Source: a virus
Strand: one strand, 5' to 3'
Length of the DNA stretch: 25,950 bases
Virus record (IMG/VR): IMGVR_UViG_3300011116_000388
Span: 1-25,950 of that record
Positions 8,466-14,889 of this stretch are shown in pieces. The notes below the pieces were generated by a model. The model was given only the letters and a program-made list of their open reading frames with translations. It was not told the origin of the DNA and ran no database searches. Every line of letters starts with the position of its first letter. Position 1 is the stretch's first letter. The translations under genes were made by a program, and so were the position numbers.

Positions 8466-8784
8466 CGTCATACTCCCAATCCATTAGTGTTAAGCCCTTA
8501 TGCTGCGCGATCCGCAACATGAAGTCTGTATCTTGGCAGTGTTCGCACTCAAAGTGAATAATCAACCCTTGCCTACGGCTACTTGGGTTGTTGGAAGCGT
8601 CGTTTGGAATGGTCTGGGAATGTACGTTGCCGGAATCGACAACGGTGTAGCGGACGTTATCGTCATCTTCGTGGCGGTTGAAGACTTCGACGATACCTTG
8701 ATGGAGATACCCTTCACCGCAGGAAGGGCACAGGAGGTTACTGAGGTTGACGTTTAGCTCGTCTACTTTGACTTCTTTCTTCAT
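8437..8784 (-). CDS. Conserved hypothetical zinc-ribbon protein
   Basis: 115 aa from the ATG at 8784, where AGGAG lies 5 nt upstream; an in-frame ATG at 8799 has no ribosome site. Two cysteine pairs frame the protein: LLCPSCGEGYL near residue 19 and FECEHCQD near residue 82, a two-knuckle zinc ribbon with a long insert. The C-terminus (LTLMDWEYDD) overlaps the VRR-NUC start in another frame. It is the first gene after P8.8 and so is made at the head of the replication unit. It may be a DNA- or RNA-binding adaptor; the family function is unknown to me. Confidence 0.75.
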   Translation of the reverse strand: MKKEVKVDELNVNLSNLLCPSCGEGYLHQGIVEVFNRHEDDDNVRYTVVDSGNVHSQTIPNDASNNPSSRRQGLIIHFECEHCQDTDFMLRIAQHKGLTLMDWEYDDGNDTRGKS

Positions 8785-8814
8785 GATGGCTCCTAACAAA
8801 TGGTTCAGGCCACC

Positions 8815-8842
8815 AATATAACACGAGAATAGACTTTGTCAA
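8815..8842 (-). promoter_or_regulatory. Sigma70-type promoter P8.8 (leftward)
   Basis: Minus strand: -35 TTGACA (8837-8842), 16-nt spacer, -10 TATATT (8815-8820), identical in hexamers and spacing to P3.7. It begins only 3 bp past the T-run of the preceding terminator, so it restarts transcription for the replication unit (zinc ribbon to helicase). Confidence 0.8.
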
Positions 8843-8845
8843 CAA

Positions 8846-8869
8846 TAAAAAAGCCGCCCGAAGGCGGCT
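8846..8869 (-). terminator. Rho-independent terminator (leftward)
   Basis: On the minus strand AGCCGCC-TTCG-GGCGGCT is followed by six T. It lies 26 bp after the DUF3310 gene stop and ends the long unit started at P19.0. The hairpin and flank repeat at 22247-22268 over about 26 identical bases. Confidence 0.92.
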
Positions 8870-8878
8870 GGCTTACAA

Positions 8879-8894
8879 CCTAACAATTGTTAGG
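8879..8894. repeat. 16-bp palindrome copy 1 (perfect CCTAACAATTGTTAGG)
   Basis: Perfect copy that touches the stop codon of the DUF3310 gene (8895-8897), 9 bp before the terminator hairpin. It is the only copy outside 15-23 kb. In RNA it could fold as CCUAAC-AAUU-GUUAGG. Confidence 0.9.
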
Positions 8895-9434
8895 TCAGGG
8901 TGCTGTGGCTTTAGTTATCTCTCGGTCAAGGTACCACCGTGCTTTCATCAGGTCTTGCTTCCTGTTGCCCTTGTGGTCGGCACGTGTGATGTACTTAACA
9001 ACATTACCTAAGTTGTAAGAGAGTTGCTTGGCTTCAATAAAGTCGATAGTCTCGATGCCACCGGTAGTGTAGTGCGGTGGGTGGTTGACCAAATCGACAT
9101 TCGAGTTACCAAACTCTTTCTCACCCTCGAACGCTTCACTCAAGTACTTCACTACCTTCACACCCTGCTGCTTAGCCCGCCAAATAGAGAGCACTTTGGA
9201 TATGTACGAATAGCTATACGCTGTAGCAGCGGCGATCTCCCGCACACTCATATTGGGGAAAGTTACTGCGTACTTGCGTATCGTCTCGGCCTTATCGGGT
9301 TGGGGCCCACGCTTTGACGTGATACCGCGCAGCGACGAGCTTTTCGATTTCTTCTTCGCTGAGTCCAGCGTACTCGTCGGGAGTCGCTGGGGCTGGACTT
9401 GCTTGCGGGGTCGGCCTCGTTTCTTGGTAGTCAT
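8895..9434 (-). CDS. AT-hook + HTH + DUF3310 fusion protein
   Basis: 179 aa with three parts. Residues 4-11 (KKRGRPRK) form an AT-hook. Residues about 50-90 hold an HTH (MSVREIAAATAYSYSYISKV). Residues about 114-173 are a DUF3310 domain (DLVNHPPHYTTGGIETIDFI, later NVVKYITRADHKG and MKARWYLDRE). DUF3310 is the domain also present in the T7 gp1.7 nucleotide kinase, which suggests nucleotide metabolism, but DNA-binding parts on the same chain are unusual and point to a regulatory use. The ATG has AAGGAG 7 nt upstream. The first 48 codons overlap the ribbon-helix-helix gene in another frame by 143 bp. It is the last gene before the 8.85 kb terminator. Confidence 0.85.
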   Translation of the reverse strand: MTTKKRGRPRKQVQPQRLPTSTLDSAKKKSKSSSLRGITSKRGPQPDKAETIRKYAVTFPNMSVREIAAATAYSYSYISKVLSIWRAKQQGVKVVKYLSEAFEGEKEFGNSNVDLVNHPPHYTTGGIETIDFIEAKQLSYNLGNVVKYITRADHKGNRKQDLMKARWYLDREITKATAP

Positions 9435-9663
9435 ACTTAGCTCCTTCGTTAGTAGGTTTAGTTGTTTCTATTTGAACTTCTTTGTTCGTCTTGCGACGCA
9501 CATACTCAATCAACACCTCCCGCATCATGGCTTGCTTAGAATACGGATGGTGCTCATTGAAGTAATCCATCACCTCAATCGGCAATCTCACACTGGTGTT
9601 AAACATAGCTGGTCGCTTGCCCAGCCCTCTCCCCTTGCGCTTGGCGGGGACTTCTTCAGTCAT
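9292..9663 (-). CDS. Ribbon-helix-helix (Arc/MetJ-like) DNA-binding protein
   Basis: 123 aa. Residues about 20-58 fit a ribbon-helix-helix: the strand MFNTSVRLPIEVMDYF, then a helix pair around SKQAMMREVLIEYVRR. The N-terminus is basic (KRKGRGLGKR), and the C-terminal half is a Pro/Thr linker ending in a helix GLSEEEIEKLVAARY. A GGGGG-type site precedes the ATG, which overlaps the 69-aa gene by 8 bp. Its last 143 bp are read in a second frame by the start of the DUF3310 fusion. It is probably a repressor or antitoxin-like regulator; the target is unknown. Confidence 0.78.
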   Translation of the reverse strand: MTEEVPAKRKGRGLGKRPAMFNTSVRLPIEVMDYFNEHHPYSKQAMMREVLIEYVRRKTNKEVQIETTKPTNEGAKYDYQETRPTPQASPAPATPDEYAGLSEEEIEKLVAARYHVKAWAPTR

Positions 9664-9865
9664 TGGCTTCCCCCTTTATCAGTTTAAGCATCTTCAGATA
9701 AGCGGCTTTGCTCTGCTCATGTGTGTCTGCGTACGCCATGTCAAAAGCGACTTCATAGACTTTAGCTAACTGCTTTAACACCGCAGCTATCTCTATGTCG
9801 TTCTCGCCCATTGGCATTTCAAGCAACCCATTTGCGAACCGCTCAGCTTTTCTTGCAATTACCAT
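9656..9865 (-). CDS. Small hypothetical helical protein
   Basis: 69 aa with no recognised family. The sequence is almost wholly helical (IEIAAVLKQLAKVYEVAFDM, then EQSKAAYLKMLKLIKG), with heptad-like spacing of hydrophobics, which suggests a helical hairpin or coiled coil that may oligomerise. GGAG lies 7 nt upstream of the ATG at 9865, and the stop overlaps the ribbon-helix-helix start by 8 bp, so the two are probably coupled and may work together. Confidence 0.65.
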   Translation of the reverse strand: MVIARKAERFANGLLEMPMGENDIEIAAVLKQLAKVYEVAFDMAYADTHEQSKAAYLKMLKLIKGEAND

Positions 9866-9890
9866 CGTGCTTCTCCATATGTTGCTATTG

Positions 9891-10655
9891 TCATAAATAT
9901 TTTAGTATCCCGTTAGTTGCGCATGTCATGTTAGGGCCAAAGTAATCTACGTACTTCCTGTCTACCATTAAATTGCCACTGTCTTTTATTAGAGTCTTGA
10001 GATCGTGTTGTTTAGCTTCAGTGTCCTCAACAAACAAGTAGTCACCACTAACAAGAAACGCGTTGAAAAACTTTAGTACCTCTAAGGTATTGACGTGCGC
10101 ATCCTCAACAACCAGCCAAGGATGGGGCAGCTTGCTGTAATCAACGCCGCGAAACGTATCAAGGTCATTGCAGTCGGCGTGTAAAAACTGTATGCGATCA
10201 GTAGCAGCAGGAGGCGTAATATCAAAACTGTAAACCGTTGTATCTAAGCCAAACGCCTCAGTCATATCTTTCATGTACTCGGCACTAGCACCGCTACCAG
10301 AACCAATCTCGATGATCGTCTTTGGCTTTAGCTCCCATAGCAGCATATGCAGGATCGCCATGTCGTACGTTGTCTTAAGTATCGGCTTACCCTTCCACGT
10401 CATGCAGTCGATGAAGCCCTGACTAAAGTACATATATGTATCTGCCAGCTCGGGGCGGGGGAGCGATGGCTCGTCGGCCTGAGTAAACCGTTTATCCTCA
10501 AGCACCTTCCATTCATACCAACGAGACGCAGCAGAGCAGTCCTTATGCGACAGTTGATTCATATTGTTTAACAGCGCAAGCAGAAAGTTGTCAGAGAAGG
10601 TGCGCACGTTACCTTGCGCAGTTATCTTGTTTATTAAATACACGCCAAGATTCAT
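9891..10655 (-). CDS. CmcI-type SAM-dependent methyltransferase (cephalosporin hydroxylase family)
   Basis: 254 aa. The class I methyltransferase nucleotide loop is clear: TIIEIGSGSGASAEYM (113-128). It is followed by an acidic strand end VYSFDITPP (D145), HADCND (159-164), and VVEDAHVN and GDYLFVEDT (182-189, 204-212). The order IEiGsGsGaSa ... SfDi ... vEDaH ... GdYlfvED is that of the CmcI / rhamnosyl O-methyltransferase family, usually O-methylating small molecules or sugars. The ATG has GGGGG 4 nt upstream. It ends the oxygenase cassette and is 9 bp from the DUF6065-like gene. The substrate is unknown; phage or host glycans or a modified residue are possible. Confidence 0.85.
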   Translation of the reverse strand: MNLGVYLINKITAQGNVRTFSDNFLLALLNNMNQLSHKDCSAASRWYEWKVLEDKRFTQADEPSLPRPELADTYMYFSQGFIDCMTWKGKPILKTTYDMAILHMLLWELKPKTIIEIGSGSGASAEYMKDMTEAFGLDTTVYSFDITPPAATDRIQFLHADCNDLDTFRGVDYSKLPHPWLVVEDAHVNTLEVLKFFNAFLVSGDYLFVEDTEAKQHDLKTLIKDSGNLMVDRKYVDYFGPNMTCATNGILKYL

Positions 10656-10663
10656 CGCACCCC

Positions 10664-11374
10664 CTACTTAAAAGATTTTTTGCTATGAAATAGCTTCTTA
10701 TACCCACGCTCGAAATGTCGAGCAATAAAATTTGGTTGAGCGTTTTCGGCAAAGGTAACGCTTGCCGCCCATTCGTCGCGTTTATAAGGCAGCACAACTA
10801 TTAACGGGGTGCCAGCCTCAAGTTTGAATGACCCCCGCTTTAATAAATAGCCCGGAAAATTTACCTGTTGATTGTATGTGTCGCAATCTACGATAGCTGG
10901 CAATAAACGTAAGTGTTCGTTAAACAAAAACTCCGGCTGATAAAACAAGCATGAGTAACCGGATGGCACCTTTATGGTCCAAGGCAAACTAAATTTTATG
11001 TATGACTTTTTCACGCCCCCAATCTGCACAGGAAGCTGAACGTGATGGTGCATACTCACGCATTGGGGGCCGTTGCCCGTGTACCACCAAACCACTTCTT
11101 CCCCATTAACTTCCTCGACAGTAAACCCTACGTCGGTATGTAGCCGAAACACGTAGCCGCTAGTCAAGTAATCAAGTATTGGTATGCAGCCCTTAACTGA
11201 AAACTGTGTGCCGTGTGTTCTGTGCCCGCTTTGAACCCGATCTTTATATGTGCATTCAGAAACAGTTAAAGGCAGCGTTCTGTACCAGTCTGGAATTACG
11301 GCGGACGCAGGGACGGGCGGGAACATTTCCAACGTCAACTTGTCTTGCGTCGTGAACTCTATTAGCTTTGTCAC
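10664..11374 (-). CDS. DUF6065-like conserved protein of oxygenase cassettes
   Basis: 236 aa with a GTG start at 11374 (GGGGG 8 nt upstream), directly after the cupin stop (TAAGTG). Motifs: PPVPASAVIPDWYRTLP near 19-35, GCIPILDYLTSGYVFRLHTD near 62-81, SLPWTIKVPSGYSCLFYQPE near 129-148, and a late PLIVVLPYKRDEW. This pattern, with alternating strands and PWTIKVPSGYS, is what I recall of DUF6065 proteins from marine viruses and bacteria, probably a beta-helix fold. No catalytic residues are evident apart from a histidine run (MHHHVQLP). The name is from memory and moderate; the place between a cupin and a methyltransferase suggests a shared pathway. Confidence 0.65.
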   Translation of the reverse strand: MTKLIEFTTQDKLTLEMFPPVPASAVIPDWYRTLPLTVSECTYKDRVQSGHRTHGTQFSVKGCIPILDYLTSGYVFRLHTDVGFTVEEVNGEEVVWWYTGNGPQCVSMHHHVQLPVQIGGVKKSYIKFSLPWTIKVPSGYSCLFYQPEFLFNEHLRLLPAIVDCDTYNQQVNFPGYLLKRGSFKLEAGTPLIVVLPYKRDEWAASVTFAENAQPNFIARHFERGYKKLFHSKKSFK

Positions 11375-11782
11375 TTATGAAACCCCCATCGATATGCCCG
11401 CTCGTGGAGTCAGCGGGATGACATTGTGATAAACCCCCCTTGGTACATAGATCATGTCGCCGGGAGTCAGTATGTACTCGTGCCCTTCCACTTCCCACTT
11501 AGTACTACCTTGGCATTGCCAGAAGTACACATCAACATCGTCTACGTGTTTGCCAAAGCTGCCGCCGTGTTGACTGACATTCATGTACAAGTGGGCGGTA
11601 TCGCATCCGAGTTTCTTCATTAATGACTGAACCTTTTGCATACGGTCAGCCGTGTGTGACACAAAGAACCCAAGCGGTACATGCCTGACATGCTCCTGTC
11701 GCTCAACAGACTCATTAAAGTTGTTCAACAGTTCTTGCCAGCCGATGACATTTGTATCGTACTGAGAGTAAAAAGTAGTCAT
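11375..11782 (-). CDS. JmjC-like cupin, probable Fe(II)/2-oxoglutarate oxygenase
   Basis: 135 aa, a compact double-stranded beta-helix. GSFGKHVDDVDVYFWQCQG carries an HxD pair (H79, D81), followed by WEVEGHEYILTPGDMIYVPR and a distal histidine H119 in GVYHNV. HxD...H with the PGDxxYVPxGxxH cupin strand is the iron-binding layout of JmjC-type hydroxylases. The protein is shorter than cellular JmjC enzymes but is complete for the core. It overlaps the upstream oxygenase gene by 4 bp (ATGA) and is directly followed by the DUF6065-like gene, so the four-gene cassette is translated together. The substrate is unknown. Confidence 0.78.
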   Translation of the reverse strand: MTTFYSQYDTNVIGWQELLNNFNESVERQEHVRHVPLGFFVSHTADRMQKVQSLMKKLGCDTAHLYMNVSQHGGSFGKHVDDVDVYFWQCQGSTKWEVEGHEYILTPGDMIYVPRGVYHNVIPLTPRAGISMGVS

Positions 11783-12375
11783 AGCACTAACTCGCCTAAC
11801 TGTGTAGCATCACCTATCGTGCCACGTAGGTATGAGTTAAACGCAATGCTAACTCGTGTGTCGTTAGTAGTAGCGCGTTCTACCATATGCATGAGAGACG
11901 ATGGAAAAATAACTAACTCGCCGGGGCGCACGGTGAACGGCATTATGTTCTGGTTCCACTCGTTCGTGGTACGCGTAGCCATCTCGATAGCTGGTGGGGA
12001 GTCTTTTATAAATACAATCTTATCTTCTGGGGTTACAGATACGTAGAACACCCCAGATAAGAAACTATTAGGGTGCCTGTGTGCGTGGTGGTTCTGCCCT
12101 TTGGTGGTGTAGTTAGCCCATGCCTGAGTTATATACGCCGACACGTCTGTCGATGGGCAGTATATGGTCTGTAAAAAATCATTTAGACACTCCGTTGCGA
12201 AGTCCGCTATCCGTTTTAGTTCCGGTTTATGAAAAATATAATTCTCTTTCGAGTTCATGTTGCTCATATTAGCTACACGCGGTAGCCGGTTCACGAAAAA
12301 CATTTCCTCTGTAAGAATCTTATCTATCGAGTACACCGCGATGGGAGTGGGGAACGCTGCGTATAACTCCTTCAC
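11779..12375 (-). CDS. 2OG-Fe(II) oxygenase (2OG-FeII_Oxy_5 type)
   Basis: 198 aa from a GTG at 12375. This start is chosen over an upstream ATG (12441) because it has AAGGAG 8 nt before it and forms a GTGA overlap with the preceding stop. The start fits the family (FPTPIAVYSIDKIL). The core is AWANYTTKG (86-94), a histidine cluster HHAHRHPNS (96-104), SGVFYVSV (107-114), PGELVIFPSSLMH with distal H163, and R174 in TRVSIAFNS for 2-oxoglutarate. This matches the putative prolyl-hydroxylase-like family common in aquatic phages. It probably hydroxylates a protein or nucleotide target. It heads the oxygenase cassette. Confidence 0.87.
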   Translation of the reverse strand: MKELYAAFPTPIAVYSIDKILTEEMFFVNRLPRVANMSNMNSKENYIFHKPELKRIADFATECLNDFLQTIYCPSTDVSAYITQAWANYTTKGQNHHAHRHPNSFLSGVFYVSVTPEDKIVFIKDSPPAIEMATRTTNEWNQNIMPFTVRPGELVIFPSSLMHMVERATTNDTRVSIAFNSYLRGTIGDATQLGELVL

Positions 12376-12698
12376 GTGTTCTTCTCCTTCAGCTTGGCTT
12401 CTGTCATCGATACGCACTCCGGCCCATTGTTTGATTCCCACGCCAAGAATGTTCGCTCCTCATCCGTCAGCCCTTGCCATTCGCGCTGTGGTGGCGTTAT
12501 GTACAAATACTCTTGGTCAAAACAAGCAGCGTTGATACCTTCCATCCAAATAACGTGAGGATGGTAATCCTCGGCTACGTGAACTTGCGCCACCGGCTCT
12601 GGCTTCACCGCATTCCTCGCAGTCACGCACGTACCGCACTCAGCCCCATCATCCGGCATGATCTGATCCCCGCAGCCACAGAACACCGGCTTAGTCAT
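12372..12698 (-). CDS. Conserved hypothetical phage protein with N-terminal zinc site
   Basis: 108 aa. The N-terminus has FCGCGDQIMPDDGAECGTCV (C7, C9, C21, C24), a likely zinc knuckle. The C-terminal half holds YITPPQREWQGLTDEERTFL, a tail often seen in small hypothetical proteins of proteobacterial phages. AGAGGTG precedes the ATG, which overlaps the upstream stop (ATGA); its own stop overlaps the oxygenase GTG. No function can be assigned. Confidence 0.75.
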   Translation of the reverse strand: MTKPVFCGCGDQIMPDDGAECGTCVTARNAVKPEPVAQVHVAEDYHPHVIWMEGINAACFDQEYLYITPPQREWQGLTDEERTFLAWESNNGPECVSMTEAKLKEKNT

Positions 12699-13003
12699 GG
12701 CGCACCTCTCTCGCGGATAGCCAGCGCAGCTACAACGTAATAGTTCGACAGCTTGTCCTTCGCTGCCATCTCATCAAGCACCTTCGCACACGCCTCGCGT
12801 TCCTCTAATACAGCTTTACGTATCGCTACGCACACAGGCTTGTCGCACTCTGGATGACAGGAATGAATGGTGTCCCATTTAATTCTCTCGCGCTCCGCTG
12901 CTGCGACTAGAGCGGCGAACTCGCAAACCTGCTCGACCGTCATTTCCCAGCCAAAGTCCCAGCCGGTTTGCTGCGCCATGCCGATAATGTCATCTCTGTT
13001 CAT
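12695..13003 (-). CDS. Conserved hypothetical phage protein (MNRDDIIGMA family)
   Basis: 102 aa from the ATG at 13003 (GGAGG 4 nt upstream). The frame is open 27 codons further but that part lies inside the HTH gene and lacks a ribosome site. MNRDDIIGMAQQTGWDFGW, then FAALVAAAERERIKW and a CHPECDKPVC cysteine/histidine patch, and LEEREACAKVLDEMA are typical of a widespread short phage family with helical ExEACAKV repeats. The function is not known. It overlaps its neighbours by 14 bp upstream and 4 bp downstream. Confidence 0.78.
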   Translation of the reverse strand: MNRDDIIGMAQQTGWDFGWEMTVEQVCEFAALVAAAERERIKWDTIHSCHPECDKPVCVAIRKAVLEEREACAKVLDEMAAKDKLSNYYVVAALAIRERGAP

Positions 13004-13319
13004 CGCTCCTCCGATCAAACAATCTGCGCCCCGCCATAATTGCTTTTTGGTCTGTGTCGAACTCCACAATCTTCGCAATCTCATCGTCCAATCTAGGGCT
13101 AAATTCAGACACGTGGCAGTTCAAATGCCTAGCAAATGCCATAGCAGACTTAAGGTTCAACATAACTTTCCCAGTCAGGCATTGATGAATGTACCCTTGT
13201 ATTCCAACACCATAACGCTTTCCAAACTCACTTTGAGACAGGCTGCTTTTTGCTTTCCATATCTCGTATAGCTTTCTGCTCTCCTCTTTCTGTTCGTCTG
13301 GTGTAGGTTTTCTTTTCAT
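12990..13319 (-). CDS. Cro/CI-like helix-turn-helix regulator without peptidase domain
   Basis: 109 aa. Residues about 27-50 (LSQSEFGKRYGVGIQGYIHQ, then CLTGK) form an HTH of the phage CI/LexA-fold repressor type, followed by LNLKSAMAFARHLNCHVSEF and SPRL, the usual end of that domain. Full CI proteins add an autocleavage domain; this one stops about 20 residues later, so it resembles a Cro-type regulator. It is the best visible candidate for a protein binding the dispersed palindrome, but that link is inference. GGGGGAG precedes the ATG, which overlaps the upstream stop (ATGA). Confidence 0.82.
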   Translation of the reverse strand: MKRKPTPDEQKEESRKLYEIWKAKSSLSQSEFGKRYGVGIQGYIHQCLTGKVMLNLKSAMAFARHLNCHVSEFSPRLDDEIAKIVEFDTDQKAIMAGRRLFDRRSDEQR

Positions 13320-13489
13320 GCGCTCCCCCTCGCCTTAACAGCATCGGCTCTCTGGCTCTTGTATATGCTCACCGCTTTGCGATCCAGACAGGCTCGGCAG
13401 ACCCAACGTGATACACCACGTGTAATCTTGCGCTCTCCACCCCCTACCGAACGCGTTGCTTGGCAGCTTGTGCAAAACTTGGTATCCAT
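13316..13489 (-). CDS. Small zinc-finger protein (57 aa)
   Basis: 57 aa, ATG at 13489. MDTKFCTSCQATR and WVCRACLDRK supply two CxxC pairs (C6, C9, C31, C34), a minimal zinc ribbon, with a basic tail. The ATG overlaps the previous stop (TAATG) and its own stop overlaps the next start (ATGA), so it fits a tightly coupled gene run. It is a typical small phage zinc protein, probably nucleic-acid binding. The function is unknown. Confidence 0.72.
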   Translation of the reverse strand: MDTKFCTSCQATRSVGGGERKITRGVSRWVCRACLDRKAVSIYKSQRADAVKARGSA

Positions 13490-13695
13490 TACTTGCGCCC
13501 CAATGCGCCGAGTCTTGTCGGCATACCTACAATGAACAATGTTTCAGCGGCAGTCTTAGCTTGCTCATCGGTCATGTTGTTCAAGTCGATGGTCTCCCCA
13601 AACTGAGTAGTCACCACTGAAATGTCGCCTAGCATTGCTTGGTTAGCCGCAAGGAACTCTTTGATCTCTTGGCGGTAGTTAATTCCGTCACTCAT
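13489..13695 (-). CDS. Small hypothetical protein (68 aa)
   Basis: 68 aa from the ATG at 13695, preferred to the ATG at 13701 because AGGAG is 6 nt upstream and it forms a TAATG junction with the 42-aa gene. The sequence is acidic to neutral and helical (YRQEIKEFLAANQAMLGDIS, then MTDEQAKTAAETLFIVGMPT). No family is recognised. Both ends overlap neighbouring genes. Confidence 0.68.
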   Translation of the reverse strand: MSDGINYRQEIKEFLAANQAMLGDISVVTTQFGETIDLNNMTDEQAKTAAETLFIVGMPTRLGALGRK

Positions 13696-13823
13696 TACCA
13701 TCTCCTATGTATTGGTTCGCGGTAGGGCAGTCGCGTATCTGGGTTCTCAACCCACGCTTCAACTAAGAAGCAACACGCAACTATCCCCACGACTGCGTAA
13801 AAGAAAAGTATCAGTTTGACCAT
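13695..13823 (-). CDS. Tiny membrane protein (42 aa)
   Basis: 42 aa, ATG at 13823. MVKLILFFYAVVGIVACCFL is one strongly hydrophobic helix, followed by a short charged tail (EAWVENPDTRLPYREPIHRR). The ATG overlaps the previous stop (TGATG) and the stop overlaps the next start (TAATG), which supports translation despite its size. The tail would face one side of the membrane. The function is unknown. Confidence 0.6.
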   Translation of the reverse strand: MVKLILFFYAVVGIVACCFLVEAWVENPDTRLPYREPIHRRW

Positions 13824-14005
13824 CACACTTTTAGGATGAAGCCAAACACCTTCGACAAGAACGAATGTCGCTCATCCCGATACCCTAGTAGTAGGTTCTG
13901 CATGAACTGTTCCTCGGGCGTACGATCTTCCTCTTTGATCTGCGGGGTGTAGAACTTGCCGATCTTAGGTAGCTCTTCTTTAATGAATTGTCCATCGCGT
14001 AGCAT
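13823..14005 (-). CDS. Small hypothetical protein (60 aa)
   Basis: 60 aa from the ATG at 14005, where GAGGAG lies 6 nt upstream. A longer reading would need a TTG at 14023 without a ribosome site. The sequence is charged (GKFYTPQIKEEDRTPEEQFM) with an amphipathic C-terminal helix (SFLSKVFGFILKV) that may touch the membrane; the next gene encodes a tiny membrane protein, so the two may act together. No family is recognised. Confidence 0.68.
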   Translation of the reverse strand: MLRDGQFIKEELPKIGKFYTPQIKEEDRTPEEQFMQNLLLGYRDERHSFLSKVFGFILKV

Positions 14006-14019
14006 CGTGATCTCCTCAA

Positions 14020-14877
14020 TCAAAATACAAGCACAAAGGTGTTGCGGCTAATACGGCAGCCGTTGCCAGCTACCATCTGACCATCATCTACCAGCTTTAG
14101 TAGGCCAACCTTCCCACGGTAATCCATAGGTAACGTAGCATCATCATACGTCTCCGGCAACTTGTCTTTGAATTGGACAGTGTATATACCATCATTCATC
14201 AGAACCAAGCAACTGTTGCCAGCACGGTAACGTGCCGTGACCTCCCTGATAACCTCGTGGTTAGCCTTCTGTTCTAAGTATTTATCTAGCGAATCGATAA
14301 GTGTCGCGCCGTTCGGCAGCATCTGCAAATGCTCTCGGTACTCCTGCATCTTTTGATTCCACACGAACTCGAACACCGTTCTCTGTATCTTTGCTAGCGT
14401 ATCCTTAGCATCAGTACCCGTCCTGTAGTCTGCATTGCTGAGTGTCTGCGACGCTTGTTTCCATGCTTCCTCTAGCTGCTCGGACTGCGTACGTTTAGCG
14501 AACATCTTCTTGGCAAGCGAGATTGCTGCGTTCGCATGCTTGGTGTACTTCGTGTCGCCCCGCGTTAGCTTCTCCCTTACCAGTCGGCTAGTAATAGCAA
14601 CCGACTGTTCGCCCCGGTAATACTCAGATGCGATAGTGCCTAGTTTCTCATCGTCGTGGCGTATCTCGAACTTATTGACGCGCAGTGTCTGCCCATCCAA
14701 GACCGTTCTGGCATCTATGGCTATGAATGTCCAGTAAGGGTGCGTAGTAGCTAGCTTCCACACAGCGTCGGTAAAGTTAGACTGCCCACGGTACTCACTC
14801 ACAGGCGCACTCAACTGATCTCTGATCCTCGGTGCCAGTACCACATTCGACAACTTCATAATGTCTTGCATGCTCAT
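14020..14877 (-). CDS. Conserved hypothetical phage protein (285 aa)
   Basis: 285 aa, ATG at 14877 with AGGAGG 8 nt upstream. No known domain is recognised. The middle (about 110-215) is helical and charged (AISLAKKMFAKRTQSEQLEE, later QKMQEYREHLQMLPNG); both ends look like beta structure, with VRRNTF-like strands at the C-terminus (GNGCRISRNTFVLVF). It lies between the oxygenase-side small genes and the MoxR module, in the same transcription unit, so it may belong to that module, but nothing shows this directly. Confidence 0.75.
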   Translation of the reverse strand: MSMQDIMKLSNVVLAPRIRDQLSAPVSEYRGQSNFTDAVWKLATTHPYWTFIAIDARTVLDGQTLRVNKFEIRHDDEKLGTIASEYYRGEQSVAITSRLVREKLTRGDTKYTKHANAAISLAKKMFAKRTQSEQLEEAWKQASQTLSNADYRTGTDAKDTLAKIQRTVFEFVWNQKMQEYREHLQMLPNGATLIDSLDKYLEQKANHEVIREVTARYRAGNSCLVLMNDGIYTVQFKDKLPETYDDATLPMDYRGKVGLLKLVDDGQMVAGNGCRISRNTFVLVF

Positions 14878-14889
14878 CTTCTAATCCTC

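Noticed and set aside
9024-9687. Plus-strand frames opposite the DUF3310 and ribbon-helix-helix genes
   Set aside because: No recognisable domains, no ribosome sites, and the opposite strand carries clear motifs.
12376-12441. Upstream ATG start for the 2OG oxygenase
   Set aside because: The GTG at 12375 has AAGGAG and a GTGA junction; the extra 22 residues do not resemble the family.
13004-13084. N-terminal extension of the 102-aa gene (ATG at 13084)
   Set aside because: It lies fully within the HTH gene, lacks a ribosome site and does not fit the family start MNRDDI.
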